Of a stretch of DNA of 8,638 nucleotides, positions 1-5,993 are shown one piece after another. The stretch is from Bacillota bacterium (GTDB lineage: Bacteria; Bacillota; Sulfobacillia; Sulfobacillales; Sulfobacillaceae): the NCBI GenBank assembly GCA_021820675.1, contig JAKADI010000046.1, forward strand, positions 1-8,638. Direction: 5' to 3'. Positions within the stretch are counted from its first letter, which is position 1, and every line of letters begins with the position of its first letter. A model generated the notes under the pieces. It was not told the DNA's origin, ran no database searches, and was given only the letters and a program-made list of their open reading frames with translations. The position numbers and the translations under genes are program-made.

Positions 1-227
1 CTAATGGCCTGTTCTACGGCATCCATAATCGGAGCCTTGGCCGCCAAAGCGCCACTACGCAAATAGTCTCCGTAGGAAAATCCCCCCGGTAAAATCAACC
101 GCTCAACTCCGGCCAGTGAGGTATCTTTATACCATAAGGGCACTGATTGGACTCCTAAGAGCTCTAGCGCCCGAAAAGTATCAGTATCGCAATTCGATCC
201 GGGAAAAGTAATCACGCCAACTCTCAT
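1..227 (-). CDS. purQ: Phosphoribosylformylglycinamidine synthase, glutaminase subunit PurQ (partial, N-terminal 75 residues)
   Basis: PurQ is the class I glutamine amidotransferase subunit of FGAM synthase. It hydrolyses glutamine and passes ammonia to PurL in the fourth step of de novo IMP synthesis in the cytoplasm. The visible 75 residues start MRVGVITFPGSNCDTDT and include LILPGGFSYGDYLR, the oxyanion-loop region typical of PurQ. The catalytic Cys and the His/Glu pair lie beyond the left edge, so the gene is cut by the window and is not seen to be broken. The ATG overlaps the purS stop as ATGA, with GAGGG just upstream inside purS, which shows translational coupling. As a stand-alone glutaminase next to purS it implies the small-PurL (Bacillus-type) enzyme rather than the fused large PurL of proteobacteria. 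purL is expected next, but this is inference. Confidence 0.95.
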   Translation of the reverse strand, partial: MRVGVITFPGSNCDTDTFRALELLGVQSVPLWYKDTSLAGVERLILPGGFSYGDYLRSGALAAKAPIMDAVEQAI

Positions 228-472
228 GATTCCCTCACCGTAATGCTATACGTTTCCATGACTGGATTGGCCAGCAATTTCTTTGCCATTTGGCGGGCGT
301 TCTCCTCTGCATCCTCAAGATGGGTTGCGGTGATTTGGAACCGAATTTGTTTGCCGATTCGCACGCCTTTAATGGCATATCCCATATTGCGCAAAACCTT
401 TTCCGTGGATTGGCCAGCCGGATCCAAGATCGCGTCTTTCAAAGATACATTAACAGTCACGTCAAATGTCAT
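224..472 (-). CDS. purS: Phosphoribosylformylglycinamidine synthase subunit PurS
   Basis: PurS is the small non-catalytic subunit of the PurS/PurQ/PurL form of FGAM synthase. It bridges the glutaminase and synthetase and helps ammonia transfer. The 82-residue product has the usual family length. It shows the expected layout: a first beta strand (FDVTVNVSLKDAILDPAGQS), the GY..KGVRIGKQIRF segment, and a C-terminal helix with an LLANPVMETY-type end. The ATG overlaps the purC stop by four bases (ATGA), and GAGGG lies seven bases upstream within the last purC codons. It overlaps purQ in the same way at its other end, so purC, purS and purQ are translated as one coupled run. The gene is short but clearly recognised. 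An overlapping plus-strand reading frame is a shadow. Confidence 0.96.
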   Translation of the reverse strand: MTFDVTVNVSLKDAILDPAGQSTEKVLRNMGYAIKGVRIGKQIRFQITATHLEDAEENARQMAKKLLANPVMETYSITVRES

Positions 473-1173
473 GATAAAACCCTCGTCAACACCTCGTGAT
501 ACGCCTCTTCAACTCCGCCTAAATCCCGGCGAAAACGATCTTTATCAAGTTTTTTGAGGGTGTTTTCATCCCAGATCCGACAGGTATCCGGAGAGATCTC
601 ATCCCCCAACACCAACTGTCCGTCTCGCAGACCAAATTCCAGTTTAAAATCCACCAGGATCAACTGACGCTGGGCAAAGAAAGCCGTAAGAATGGTATTG
701 ATTTTCATCGCTTGGATCCGTAATTGTTGGAGCATCGCCGAATTGGCTAGACCCAGCACTTCAATATGATCATCATTGAGCAACGGGTCGCCTAATTGGT
801 CGTTTTTAAAATAGAGTTCGAGTACCGCTTTGTCTAACACCGTGCCCTCTTGCAGTCCTGTTCGTTTTTCTAATGATCCTGCCACACGGTTGCGAACGAC
901 AACCTCGAGCGGAATCATTTGCAATAAGTCCACTGCGAGACGGCGGGCATCCAGCTGTTCACGAAAATGGGTCGGGATTCCCTGGGCTTCCAGCAACGGA
1001 AACAACTTTGAAGAAATAGCCGCATTGGCTATTCCCTTTTCGGCAATCCGACCCCTTTTCTCTCCATTGAGGGCCGTTGCGTCATCCTTAAATTCCACGA
1101 TAACCGTACCGGGCACGTCAGTGTCGAACACTTTTTTAGCTTTTCCTTCGTAGAGCAACTCTTGCGATGTCAT
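469..1173 (-). CDS. purC: Phosphoribosylaminoimidazole-succinocarboxamide synthase (SAICAR synthetase)
   Basis: PurC joins aspartate to CAIR using ATP, giving SAICAR in de novo purine synthesis. With the chosen start the protein has 234 residues, normal for bacterial PurC. Visible marks are the N-terminal LLYEGKAKKVF strand, NGEKRGRIAEKG, the first family signature PLEVVVRNRVAGS near residues 88-100, the second signature LVDFKLEFG near 173-181, and GDEISPDTCRIWD just after it. The reading frame stays open to an ATG at 1200, adding nine residues (MRRREHYEE). That start has no ribosome binding site and would overlap purB by 23 bases. The ATG at 1173 lies four bases past the purB stop, with AAGGGAG about 12 bases upstream and a protein start like other PurC proteins, so I prefer it. 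The start choice is moderately sure and the function is very sure. Confidence 0.95.
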   Translation of the reverse strand: MTSQELLYEGKAKKVFDTDVPGTVIVEFKDDATALNGEKRGRIAEKGIANAAISSKLFPLLEAQGIPTHFREQLDARRLAVDLLQMIPLEVVVRNRVAGSLEKRTGLQEGTVLDKAVLELYFKNDQLGDPLLNDDHIEVLGLANSAMLQQLRIQAMKINTILTAFFAQRQLILVDFKLEFGLRDGQLVLGDEISPDTCRIWDENTLKKLDKDRFRRDLGGVEEAYHEVLTRVLS

Positions 1174-1177
1174 CTCT

Positions 1178-2497
1178 TCATAGTGCTCCCTTCTTCTCAT
1201 CTAACAGTCCAATGCGGCAATAAATCGTATCGACTTCTTTCAAGTAAGGTTCAATGGCAAATAACGACATAATAGCGTTTGGAGCCAAATATTGCGCAAT
1301 TTCGGGGTCTTGAAGGATGCGCTCTTGAAAAGTTGGCGGCGACTCATTCATGGCAGCCATCGCATGCGATTGAACCCGTTTATACGCTGCCTCCCGGGTC
1401 ATTCCGGCTTCAACCAGTGCCAAAAGGATTTTCTGCGAGAAAACCAATCCGCCGGTCAAGTCAATATTTTGCCGCATTCTTTGGGTGTTCACCTGTAAAC
1501 CTTGCATAATCCGGAGCATGGTATTGAGCAAGTAATCAGCGAGAGTCGTCGCGTCAGGAAATATCACCCGCTCCACCGACGAATGAGAAATGTCACGTTC
1601 ATGCCACAACGCCATATCATCTAAAGCGGGAACCATATACCCGCGCAAGATCCGGGAGAGACCCGAGATCTGTTCGGCCATGACCGGGTTGCGTTTATGC
1701 GGCATAGCCGACGAGCCGCGTTGTCCTTCGCCAAATGGCTCCGCTAATTCCCCAAGTTCCGTGCGCTGCAGGTGACGAATTTCTGTGGCCATTTTATCGA
1801 GTGTTCCGCCCAAAATAGCCAGGGCGGCTATCACTTCGGCATGACGATCCCGTTGTAAAACTTGAGTGGATAACGGGGCGGGCTTCATGTGCAACTTTCT
1901 CGCAACAATTTCCTCGATTTCCGGGGAAATGTTCGCATAATTCCCGACGGCACCCGAGATTTTGATAACACTAATCGCGTCAATGGCGCGGTGAATGCGA
2001 TCGAAATTGCGCCCAAGCTCCAACCACCACAGAGCCAGTTTGAGTCCAAAACTCGTGGGTTCTGCGTGGATACCATGCGTGCGCCCCATCACCGGGGTAT
2101 CCTTGTGCCGAATAGCCAATTCCCGGACAACCTCTCGCAATTTGACCAGACCGTCTAGAATGATTTCCAAGCTGTCCCGAATTAAGGACGATAAGGCGGT
2201 ATCCACGACATCAGTCGATGTCAATCCAAAATGGATATATTTAGCGTCGTCCGGGGACACCGTTTCGCCCGCCGCATTAATAAACGCAATCACATCATGA
2301 TGAAAGGTCTTTTCGTATTCGTCAACGCGGCGGGGATCTACAGTCGCTTTTTGCAGTCGTTGTGCGACGCCTTGAGGAATCACTCCCAACGATTCCCACG
2401 CTTCGACCACAAACCGCTCAATATCCAGCCACCGGTTATAACGGTTTTGATCAGACCATAGATGTTGCATATCAGGCCTTGCATAGCGGTTTATCAA
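1178..2497 (-). CDS. purB: Adenylosuccinate lyase
   Basis: PurB catalyses two beta-eliminations that release fumarate: SAICAR to AICAR in IMP synthesis, and adenylosuccinate to AMP. The 439-residue length fits the Bacillus-type enzyme (about 430). The fumarase/aspartase superfamily signature GSSAMPHKRNP lies at 261-271 and contains the mobile-loop serine at 262. His141 sits in GRTHGIHAEP and His89 in YIHFGLTSTD, both at positions expected for the active site from Bacillus PurB. The start is TTG, chosen because GGAAGGGG lies nine bases upstream and the protein then begins MINRYARPDM, as relatives do (MI.RY.RPEM). It is the first gene of the purBCSQ unit, about 35 bases from a predicted transcription start. 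In Bacillus subtilis purE and purK precede purB; they are absent upstream here, where guaA ends. Confidence 0.97.
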   Translation of the reverse strand: MINRYARPDMQHLWSDQNRYNRWLDIERFVVEAWESLGVIPQGVAQRLQKATVDPRRVDEYEKTFHHDVIAFINAAGETVSPDDAKYIHFGLTSTDVVDTALSSLIRDSLEIILDGLVKLREVVRELAIRHKDTPVMGRTHGIHAEPTSFGLKLALWWLELGRNFDRIHRAIDAISVIKISGAVGNYANISPEIEEIVARKLHMKPAPLSTQVLQRDRHAEVIAALAILGGTLDKMATEIRHLQRTELGELAEPFGEGQRGSSAMPHKRNPVMAEQISGLSRILRGYMVPALDDMALWHERDISHSSVERVIFPDATTLADYLLNTMLRIMQGLQVNTQRMRQNIDLTGGLVFSQKILLALVEAGMTREAAYKRVQSHAMAAMNESPPTFQERILQDPEIAQYLAPNAIMSLFAIEPYLKEVDTIYCRIGLLDEKKGAL

Positions 2498-2522
2498 TGG
2501 AACAAACCCCTTCCTCGCTTAA

Positions 2523-2559
2523 CCGAACAATACAATTAGATAGTATAGAAATTGTTCGG
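2523..2559 (-). promoter_or_regulatory. Paired inverted PurBox-like operator upstream of purB
   Basis: CCGAACAAT at 2523-2531 and its exact reverse complement ATTGTTCGG at 2551-2559 form a perfect inverted repeat separated by 19 bases. Each arm matches the core of the Bacillus PurBox (AWWWCCGAACWWT), the site bound by the PRPP-responsive repressor PurR. The AT flanks are imperfect. The predicted -10 element of the purB promoter lies inside the spacer, so a bound repressor would block RNA polymerase. The Bacillus subtilis box spacing, as I recall it, is 16-17 bases, so 19 is slightly wide. No purR gene is in the window. Calling this a PurR site is inference from sequence match plus position in front of pur genes. 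Confidence 0.8.
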
Positions 2560-2568
2560 GATTGTCGA
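2540..2568 (-). promoter_or_regulatory. Predicted housekeeping-sigma promoter of purBCSQ
   Basis: Read on the minus strand, a -35 element TCGACA (2563-2568, one mismatch to TTGACA) and a -10 element TACTAT (2540-2545, two mismatches to TATAAT) are exactly 17 bases apart. Transcription would start near 2533 and give a leader of about 35 bases to the purB TTG. That leaves no room for a riboswitch or attenuator, so repression at the overlapping PurBoxes is the likely control. The match is reasonable but not perfect. An overlapping TATACT (2542-2547) gives only 15-base spacing and is less likely. Confidence 0.6.
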
Positions 2569-2591
2569 GCCTAACTCAGCACCCCGTGCAA

Positions 2592-2630
2592 GAAAAAGAG
2601 GCCACGGGCATAATGTGTCCCCGGCCCCTT
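2592..2630 (-). terminator. Rho-independent terminator after guaA
   Basis: About 20 bases past the guaA stop, the minus strand has AGGGGCC (2623-2629) able to pair with GGCCTCT (2597-2603, one G-U pair). Inside these a GGG/CCC pair extends the stem across a small internal loop, and TTTTT (2593-2597) plus more T follows. This should end the merR-hpt-guaA transcript and separates it from the purB promoter about 25 bases further on. The stem is imperfect, so some read-through into purB is possible. Confidence 0.75.
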
Positions 2631-2650
2631 TTCCTATACGGTTGTGTCTT

Positions 2651-4171
2651 TTATTCCCACTCAATTGTACCGGGAGGTTTCGATGTAATATCATAGACCA
2701 CCCGATTCACATGGGGTACTTCACCAATAATCCGACTCGCCATACTTTCCAGCAAGTCGTCTGGCAACCGGACCCAATCAGCTGTCATGCCATCCTGGCT
2801 TTCAACGGCGCGAATGACGACAGGAAAACCATAAGTTCTCTCATCACCCATGACACCCACCGACCGAATGTCGAGCAGTACGGCAAAGGCTTGCCAAATC
2901 GAATGCTCCAAACCCGCTTCACGAATTTGTTGCCGGACAATGCTATCCGCTTGCCGTAAAATCTCGACCTTGTTCCGTGTCACTTCTCCAATAATACGGA
3001 CCGCCAGACCCGGCCCCGGAAAGGGCTGCCGCCATACGATCGAATCGGGGAGTCCTAAAGCCTCTCCAACTTTACGCACCTCATCTTTGAACAACCACCG
3101 TAAAGGTTCGAGAATGTCAAATCCCACGTCCTCAGGCAATCCTCCAACATTATGATGCGATTTGATAGTACGCGCATGTTTTCCACCCGATTCGATGACA
3201 TCGGGATAAACCGTTCCTTGAATAAGCACAGCCACAGGACCAATGGTTTCTTGGGCATGTTCGAAGGCGCGAATAAATTCTCGGCCGATGATCTTGCGTT
3301 TAGCTTCCGGATCGACAACATCTTTTAACGCCGCAAAAAACACCTCATCACGGCGTACAACCCGCAGATCCAATGTGGGAAAAGCTTGGATTACCTCGTC
3401 AATTTCCCCTTCCCGCATCAAGCCATGGTCGATTAAAATCGCCGTAAGATGAGGGCCCAAGGCTTGGTGTGCAATCGCGGCAGCTACCGCTGAGTCAACG
3501 CCCCCCGACAACGCAATGAGAGCCTGACCGTTGCCCACTTTTTCCTGGATTTGCCTGATGGCTTGGGGAATAAATTGCGATGGCTGCCAATTAGGCGACA
3601 AATGGGCAATTTCATAGAGAAAATTTTTAAGCAACTGGAAGCCACCTTCGGTATGATGAACCTCAGGATGGTATTGAACAGCCCAAAGATTTTTGTGCAA
3701 ATCCGCCATGGCCGCAATTGGCGTGGTGGGAGTCGACGCTAGCACACGAAAGCCTGCGGGAACCCGTACAACACGATCGCCATGACTCATCCACACAGTG
3801 CTGTGGTCGACAATGCCCATAAATAGCGGGTTAACCTCACTTAAGGTCATCTCGGTCCGCCCGTACTCCCGGCGTTCCGCTGCGGTTACGGTTCCGTTCA
3901 AAACATGGGCCATCAACTGCATTCCGTAGCAAATGCCCAATGTGGGAATCCCCAACGACAATATCGCGGGATCCATCCTCGGAGCTGAATCCTCAAACAC
4001 ACTAGCGGGACCACCCGATAGAATAATGGCGGCAGGCCTTTTGAGGCGGACTTCTTCAACAGTGATATCGCCTGGCACCACCTCACAAAAAACTTGGGCC
4101 TCACGAACCCGTCGCGCAATCAATTGATTATACTGAGCTCCGAAATCTAAAACCAAGACTGTTTCGTTCAT
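2651..4171 (-). CDS. guaA: GMP synthase (glutamine-hydrolysing)
   Basis: GuaA converts XMP to GMP using ATP and ammonia released from glutamine. The 506 residues carry the full domain series. A class I amidotransferase domain (about 1-190) has the nucleophile Cys81 in GICYGMQLM and the His168/Glu170 pair in QYHPE. An ATP-pyrophosphatase domain follows, with the P-loop SGGVDS at 222-227 and LIDHGLMREGE after it. A C-terminal dimerisation domain contains RQPFPGPGLAVRI and ends KPPGTIEWE as in the family. The length is close to the usual 510-525. The ATG overlaps the hpt stop as ATGA, with GAGGA seven bases upstream inside hpt, so the two are coupled. A hairpin terminator follows the stop. No damaged or missing catalytic residue was seen. 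Confidence 0.97.
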   Translation of the reverse strand: MNETVLVLDFGAQYNQLIARRVREAQVFCEVVPGDITVEEVRLKRPAAIILSGGPASVFEDSAPRMDPAILSLGIPTLGICYGMQLMAHVLNGTVTAAERREYGRTEMTLSEVNPLFMGIVDHSTVWMSHGDRVVRVPAGFRVLASTPTTPIAAMADLHKNLWAVQYHPEVHHTEGGFQLLKNFLYEIAHLSPNWQPSQFIPQAIRQIQEKVGNGQALIALSGGVDSAVAAAIAHQALGPHLTAILIDHGLMREGEIDEVIQAFPTLDLRVVRRDEVFFAALKDVVDPEAKRKIIGREFIRAFEHAQETIGPVAVLIQGTVYPDVIESGGKHARTIKSHHNVGGLPEDVGFDILEPLRWLFKDEVRKVGEALGLPDSIVWRQPFPGPGLAVRIIGEVTRNKVEILRQADSIVRQQIREAGLEHSIWQAFAVLLDIRSVGVMGDERTYGFPVVIRAVESQDGMTADWVRLPDDLLESMASRIIGEVPHVNRVVYDITSKPPGTIEWE

Positions 4172-4680
4172 CCGTTGGTCCTCACTAGCTTACAGATATC
4201 AGGCAAATTACGGTATCGTTCACCCACGTCCAAGCCGTAGCCCACCACAAACTCATCGGGAATTTCGAACCCTTTGTAATGTAAAGGGACAGCAACTTGC
4301 CGCCTTTGTGGCTTGTCCAATAGCGAACAAATTTTTACACCGAGAGCTCCCCGGGATTTCACATGACCATAAATGTAATTCAACGTAAGCCCTGTATCAA
4401 CAATATCTTCAACGACCAGGACATGGTGTCCTTCCAAGCTATGGTCCAAATCCTTGATGATTCGGACCACACCCGATGATTTTGTGGAGGTGCCATACGA
4501 GGATAAAGCCATAAAGTCGACGGACACCGGCAAATCAATCGCACGGATCAGATCAGCCAAAAAAATAAACGATCCCTTCAAAATCCCGATCAAAATCAAG
4601 GGCTTGTTTTGATAGTCCAAGGTAATCCGTTTACCCAACGCGACTACCCGCCCGGCAATGTCATCAGCTGACAAGATCAC
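4168..4680 (-). CDS. hpt: Hypoxanthine(-guanine) phosphoribosyltransferase
   Basis: Hpt salvages hypoxanthine, and usually guanine, with PRPP to IMP or GMP. The type I PRTase fold is clear: GILKGS (about 32-37), the mobile SSYGTSTKSSG loop (about 60-70), the PRPP-binding motif VLVVEDIVDTGLTL (about 87-100), LLDKP, and VGYGLDVGERYRNLP near the C-terminus. I chose the GTG at 4680 (170 residues) because GAGGA lies exactly seven bases upstream, the same arrangement as at guaA, and the product then starts at the conserved ILS.DDI helix. An upstream TTG at 4710 would add ten residues (MQGVPGEELQ) but has only a distant AAAGGGG. It overlaps guaA by four bases and follows the MerR gene by 33 bases. 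Being paired with guaA rather than tilS/ftsH links salvage directly with GMP formation. Confidence 0.93.
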   Translation of the reverse strand: MILSADDIAGRVVALGKRITLDYQNKPLILIGILKGSFIFLADLIRAIDLPVSVDFMALSSYGTSTKSSGVVRIIKDLDHSLEGHHVLVVEDIVDTGLTLNYIYGHVKSRGALGVKICSLLDKPQRRQVAVPLHYKGFEIPDEFVVGYGLDVGERYRNLPDICKLVRTNG

Positions 4681-4713
4681 TTGCAGTTCCTCTCCTGGCA
4701 CTCCTTGCAACCT

Positions 4714-5148
4714 TTACTGGTCCCCTTTCGTATCTTCGTGGCTATTACTTTGATCACGCACTAACCGGCGTATAATTTCATGACGATTAATTAAAGGGTA
4801 CAGTGAGTCCCGGTGAATTTCCGCCTTCCGAGCAATGAGTTTGCCCTGAAAGTAACTTTCTGCATCCCGTTCAACATCATCATAATCCCTTTCGTGCGTC
4901 ATCGTATCTTCTTGTTGAATTTGAGTCCGCACCTCTTTCAGTGATACACCGTGGTCTAACAGGTTTTTAATATATTTCAAACGGTCAATATCGGCTTGGG
5001 TATAGAGGCGCTGATTTCCTTGCGTACGTCTGGGCGACAGCAACTCTAACGTCTCGTAATACCGTATGCGCCTTTCTGTCAAACCGGTCGCCTCTTTTAC
5101 AACGCGAATAGAAAACGCAGGCTGACCCGAGTGATTGGCGTGCTTCAT
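4714..5148 (-). CDS. MerR-family transcriptional regulator, GlnR/TnrA-like HTH
   Basis: This is a 144-residue predicted DNA-binding protein. Residues about 12-36 (FSIRVVKEATGLTERRIRYYE) form the winged HTH of the MerR family. The wing RRTQGNQRLYT (40-50) and the helices DIDRLKYIKNLLDHGVSLKEV (53-73) follow. From my memory of the family, IRYYE followed by a GN.RL wing and a short -HGV- helix resembles GlnR and TnrA, nitrogen regulators that sense glutamine synthetase. The C-terminal 60 residues are charged, contain no Cys for metal sensing, and do not look like the GlnR or TnrA tail, so the signal is unknown. The ATG has AAAGGAG seven bases upstream. The gene stops 33 bases before hpt with no terminator between, so it probably heads merR-hpt-guaA. 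I give no gene symbol because glnA is not adjacent. Confidence 0.85.
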   Translation of the reverse strand: MKHANHSGQPAFSIRVVKEATGLTERRIRYYETLELLSPRRTQGNQRLYTQADIDRLKYIKNLLDHGVSLKEVRTQIQQEDTMTHERDYDDVERDAESYFQGKLIARKAEIHRDSLYPLINRHEIIRRLVRDQSNSHEDTKGDQ

Positions 5149-5199
5149 AGCGCATCTCCTTTTTGTAAATATGACACGGCCTCTTAAGTCCCCGCCATC

Positions 5200-5228
5200 A
5201 TCTTATCGAACTTTAACACGAAACTAAA
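5200..5228 (-). promoter_or_regulatory. Weak candidate promoter for merR-hpt-guaA
   Basis: On the minus strand, TAAGAT (5200-5205, two mismatches to TATAAT) lies 17 bases downstream of TTTAGT (5223-5228), which is a poor -35. The start would be near 5193, giving a leader of about 45 bases. A single GTTCG half-site (5207-5211) lies directly before the -10, but it has no inverted partner. The call rests on position and spacing only. I saw no guanine riboswitch core and no full TGTNA-N7-TNACA nitrogen site in 5149-5306. Confidence 0.25.
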
Positions 5229-5245
5229 CCACTTGGTAAGAATTT

Positions 5246-5272
5246 GGCAGGGGCAAATGACACACCCCTGCC
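5246..5272. repeat. Perfect 8-bp inverted repeat between the coiled-coil gene and merR
   Basis: GGCAGGGG (5246-5253) and CCCCTGCC (5265-5272) pair perfectly around an 11-base loop. On the minus strand, outer bases (CACTGG about 5274-5279 and CCAAGTG near 5232-5238) could extend it with a bulge and an internal loop. No T run follows directly on either strand; the minus strand continues AAATTCTTACC. It is therefore not a canonical terminator, though it may still slow polymerase after the upstream gene. An operator for the neighbouring MerR protein is another possibility. The rest of 5149-5306 holds an AT-rich inverted repeat just past the upstream stop and little else. Confidence 0.5.
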
Positions 5273-5306
5273 GCCAGTGAATTTTTCTATGGATCGCAAA
5301 AAATTT

Positions 5307-5798
5307 CTAAGCCTGTTCCAAATGCGTTTCGGCGTGCTCTTTTAATAGACGCTCCAATCGTTCAATTTGTTGATGAGATTGGCCGAGTTTATACGACAAC
5401 TCTTGCATTTCCCGCCCTTGCCGATCGACCCGATCCTGACGATGCCGCATTTCGTCCGTCAACACTTCCAATAGTTGACTCATCATGGCTTGCTGTGACT
5501 CCATTATTTTTGTAAAGGGTTGCCAATTAGTATCGTTCGGTAGGATGGGAGGTTGAGTCATTCGTGCCGTGTTGACATGACGGGGCCGAAGAACTTCACG
5601 ACCAGTCTCAACATCCTGAGCCAATTGACGAAACGCCTCCCGATCCGATTGCATCAAAGTTTGAGTATCGACAACATAGGGGCGGCCCGCAACCCCTTCT
5701 TGCCGTCTGGCGGCCAAGCGCCCCTTGCGGATATCGGTTCTCAGAGCAACAGCCAATTCCGGTGCCGATTCAATAAGCTGAGATAAGGTCACTTCCAA
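5307..5798 (-). CDS. Unrecognised protein: putative wHTH N-terminus plus C-terminal coiled coil
   Basis: I do not recognise this 163-residue gene by name. Residues about 4-45 (TLSQLIESAPELAV, then LRTDIRKGRLAARR and GRPYVVD) resemble the winged HTH of excisionase or MerR-like proteins, in which a polar recognition helix is followed by a G(R)xY.(V/I)D wing. Residues 46-95 are a polar linker with a Pro-rich bit (TQPPILPND). Residues about 97-160 are Gln/Glu/Arg-rich and form a coiled coil, with Leu134, Leu138, Ile145, Leu148 and Leu152 at a/d positions. No signal peptide or membrane segment is visible. The start is TTG, chosen for the AAGGAGG nine bases upstream. This DNA-binder-plus-coiled-coil layout recalls RacA or DUF3967-type proteins, but only in architecture. 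It appears to be transcribed alone between plsY and merR. Confidence 0.8.
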   Translation of the reverse strand: MEVTLSQLIESAPELAVALRTDIRKGRLAARRQEGVAGRPYVVDTQTLMQSDREAFRQLAQDVETGREVLRPRHVNTARMTQPPILPNDTNWQPFTKIMESQQAMMSQLLEVLTDEMRHRQDRVDRQGREMQELSYKLGQSHQQIERLERLLKEHAETHLEQA

Positions 5799-5812
5799 TG
5801 GGATAAGCCTCC

Positions 5813-5828
5813 TTAGACTTTTAGACTT
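5813..5828 (-). repeat. Tandem AAGTCTAA repeat beside the start of the coiled-coil gene
   Basis: On the minus strand AAGTCTAA occurs twice head-to-tail (5821-5828 then 5813-5820), and the second copy runs straight into the AAGGAGG ribosome binding site. A third copy with one change, AAGTCTTA, lies at 5946-5953. The placement would let a protein or RNA covering the repeats affect translation start. Two perfect copies of eight bases may still be chance in AT-rich intergenic DNA. Confidence 0.5.
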
Positions 5829-5993
5829 CTTTGTGGAAAGGTATTATCTAACAGTCAGCTTTCCCCCATTTTACTTATTTCATTCCCATTCCCATCCAAT
5901 TCCCCGTTCATTTATTCTGTTATGGATAAACTCGAGACCACATCCTAAGACTTTCTTGGATACGAATCCATTCAAAGATAAATAGATTCGAGA
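5829..5993 (-). other. Intergenic stretch between plsY and the coiled-coil gene
   Basis: No gene is seen here. Read on the minus strand, a CGAATC/GATTCG pair and a small TGGAT-TCGT-ATCCA hairpin follow the plsY stop, but no T run comes after them, so a plsY terminator is unproven. A G-rich tract follows (5863-5905, with runs of 4, 3, 3 and 5 G including GGGAATGGGAATG). GATAAT in TTAGATAATACC (near 5846-5851) is a possible -10 for the downstream gene, but I see no good -35 with it. Confidence 0.4.

Noticed and set aside
5163..5175. TGT-N7-ACA palindrome just upstream of the merR ribosome binding site, as a nitrogen-regulator site
   Set aside because: The GlnR/TnrA site needs TGTNA-N7-TNACA (17 bases). 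This 13-base version does not match the spacing and may be chance.
5204..5224. PurBox-like CGAAC at 5207-5211 and CGAAA nearby in the merR promoter region
   Set aside because: Only one partial box with two mismatches to the 13-base pattern, and no inverted partner within 30 bases. I would not claim PurR control of hpt-guaA from this.
5149..5306. Guanine/purine riboswitch ahead of merR-hpt-guaA
   Set aside because: I looked for the three-way-junction core with its conserved loop sequences and did not see it. The gap also has no terminator/antiterminator pair.
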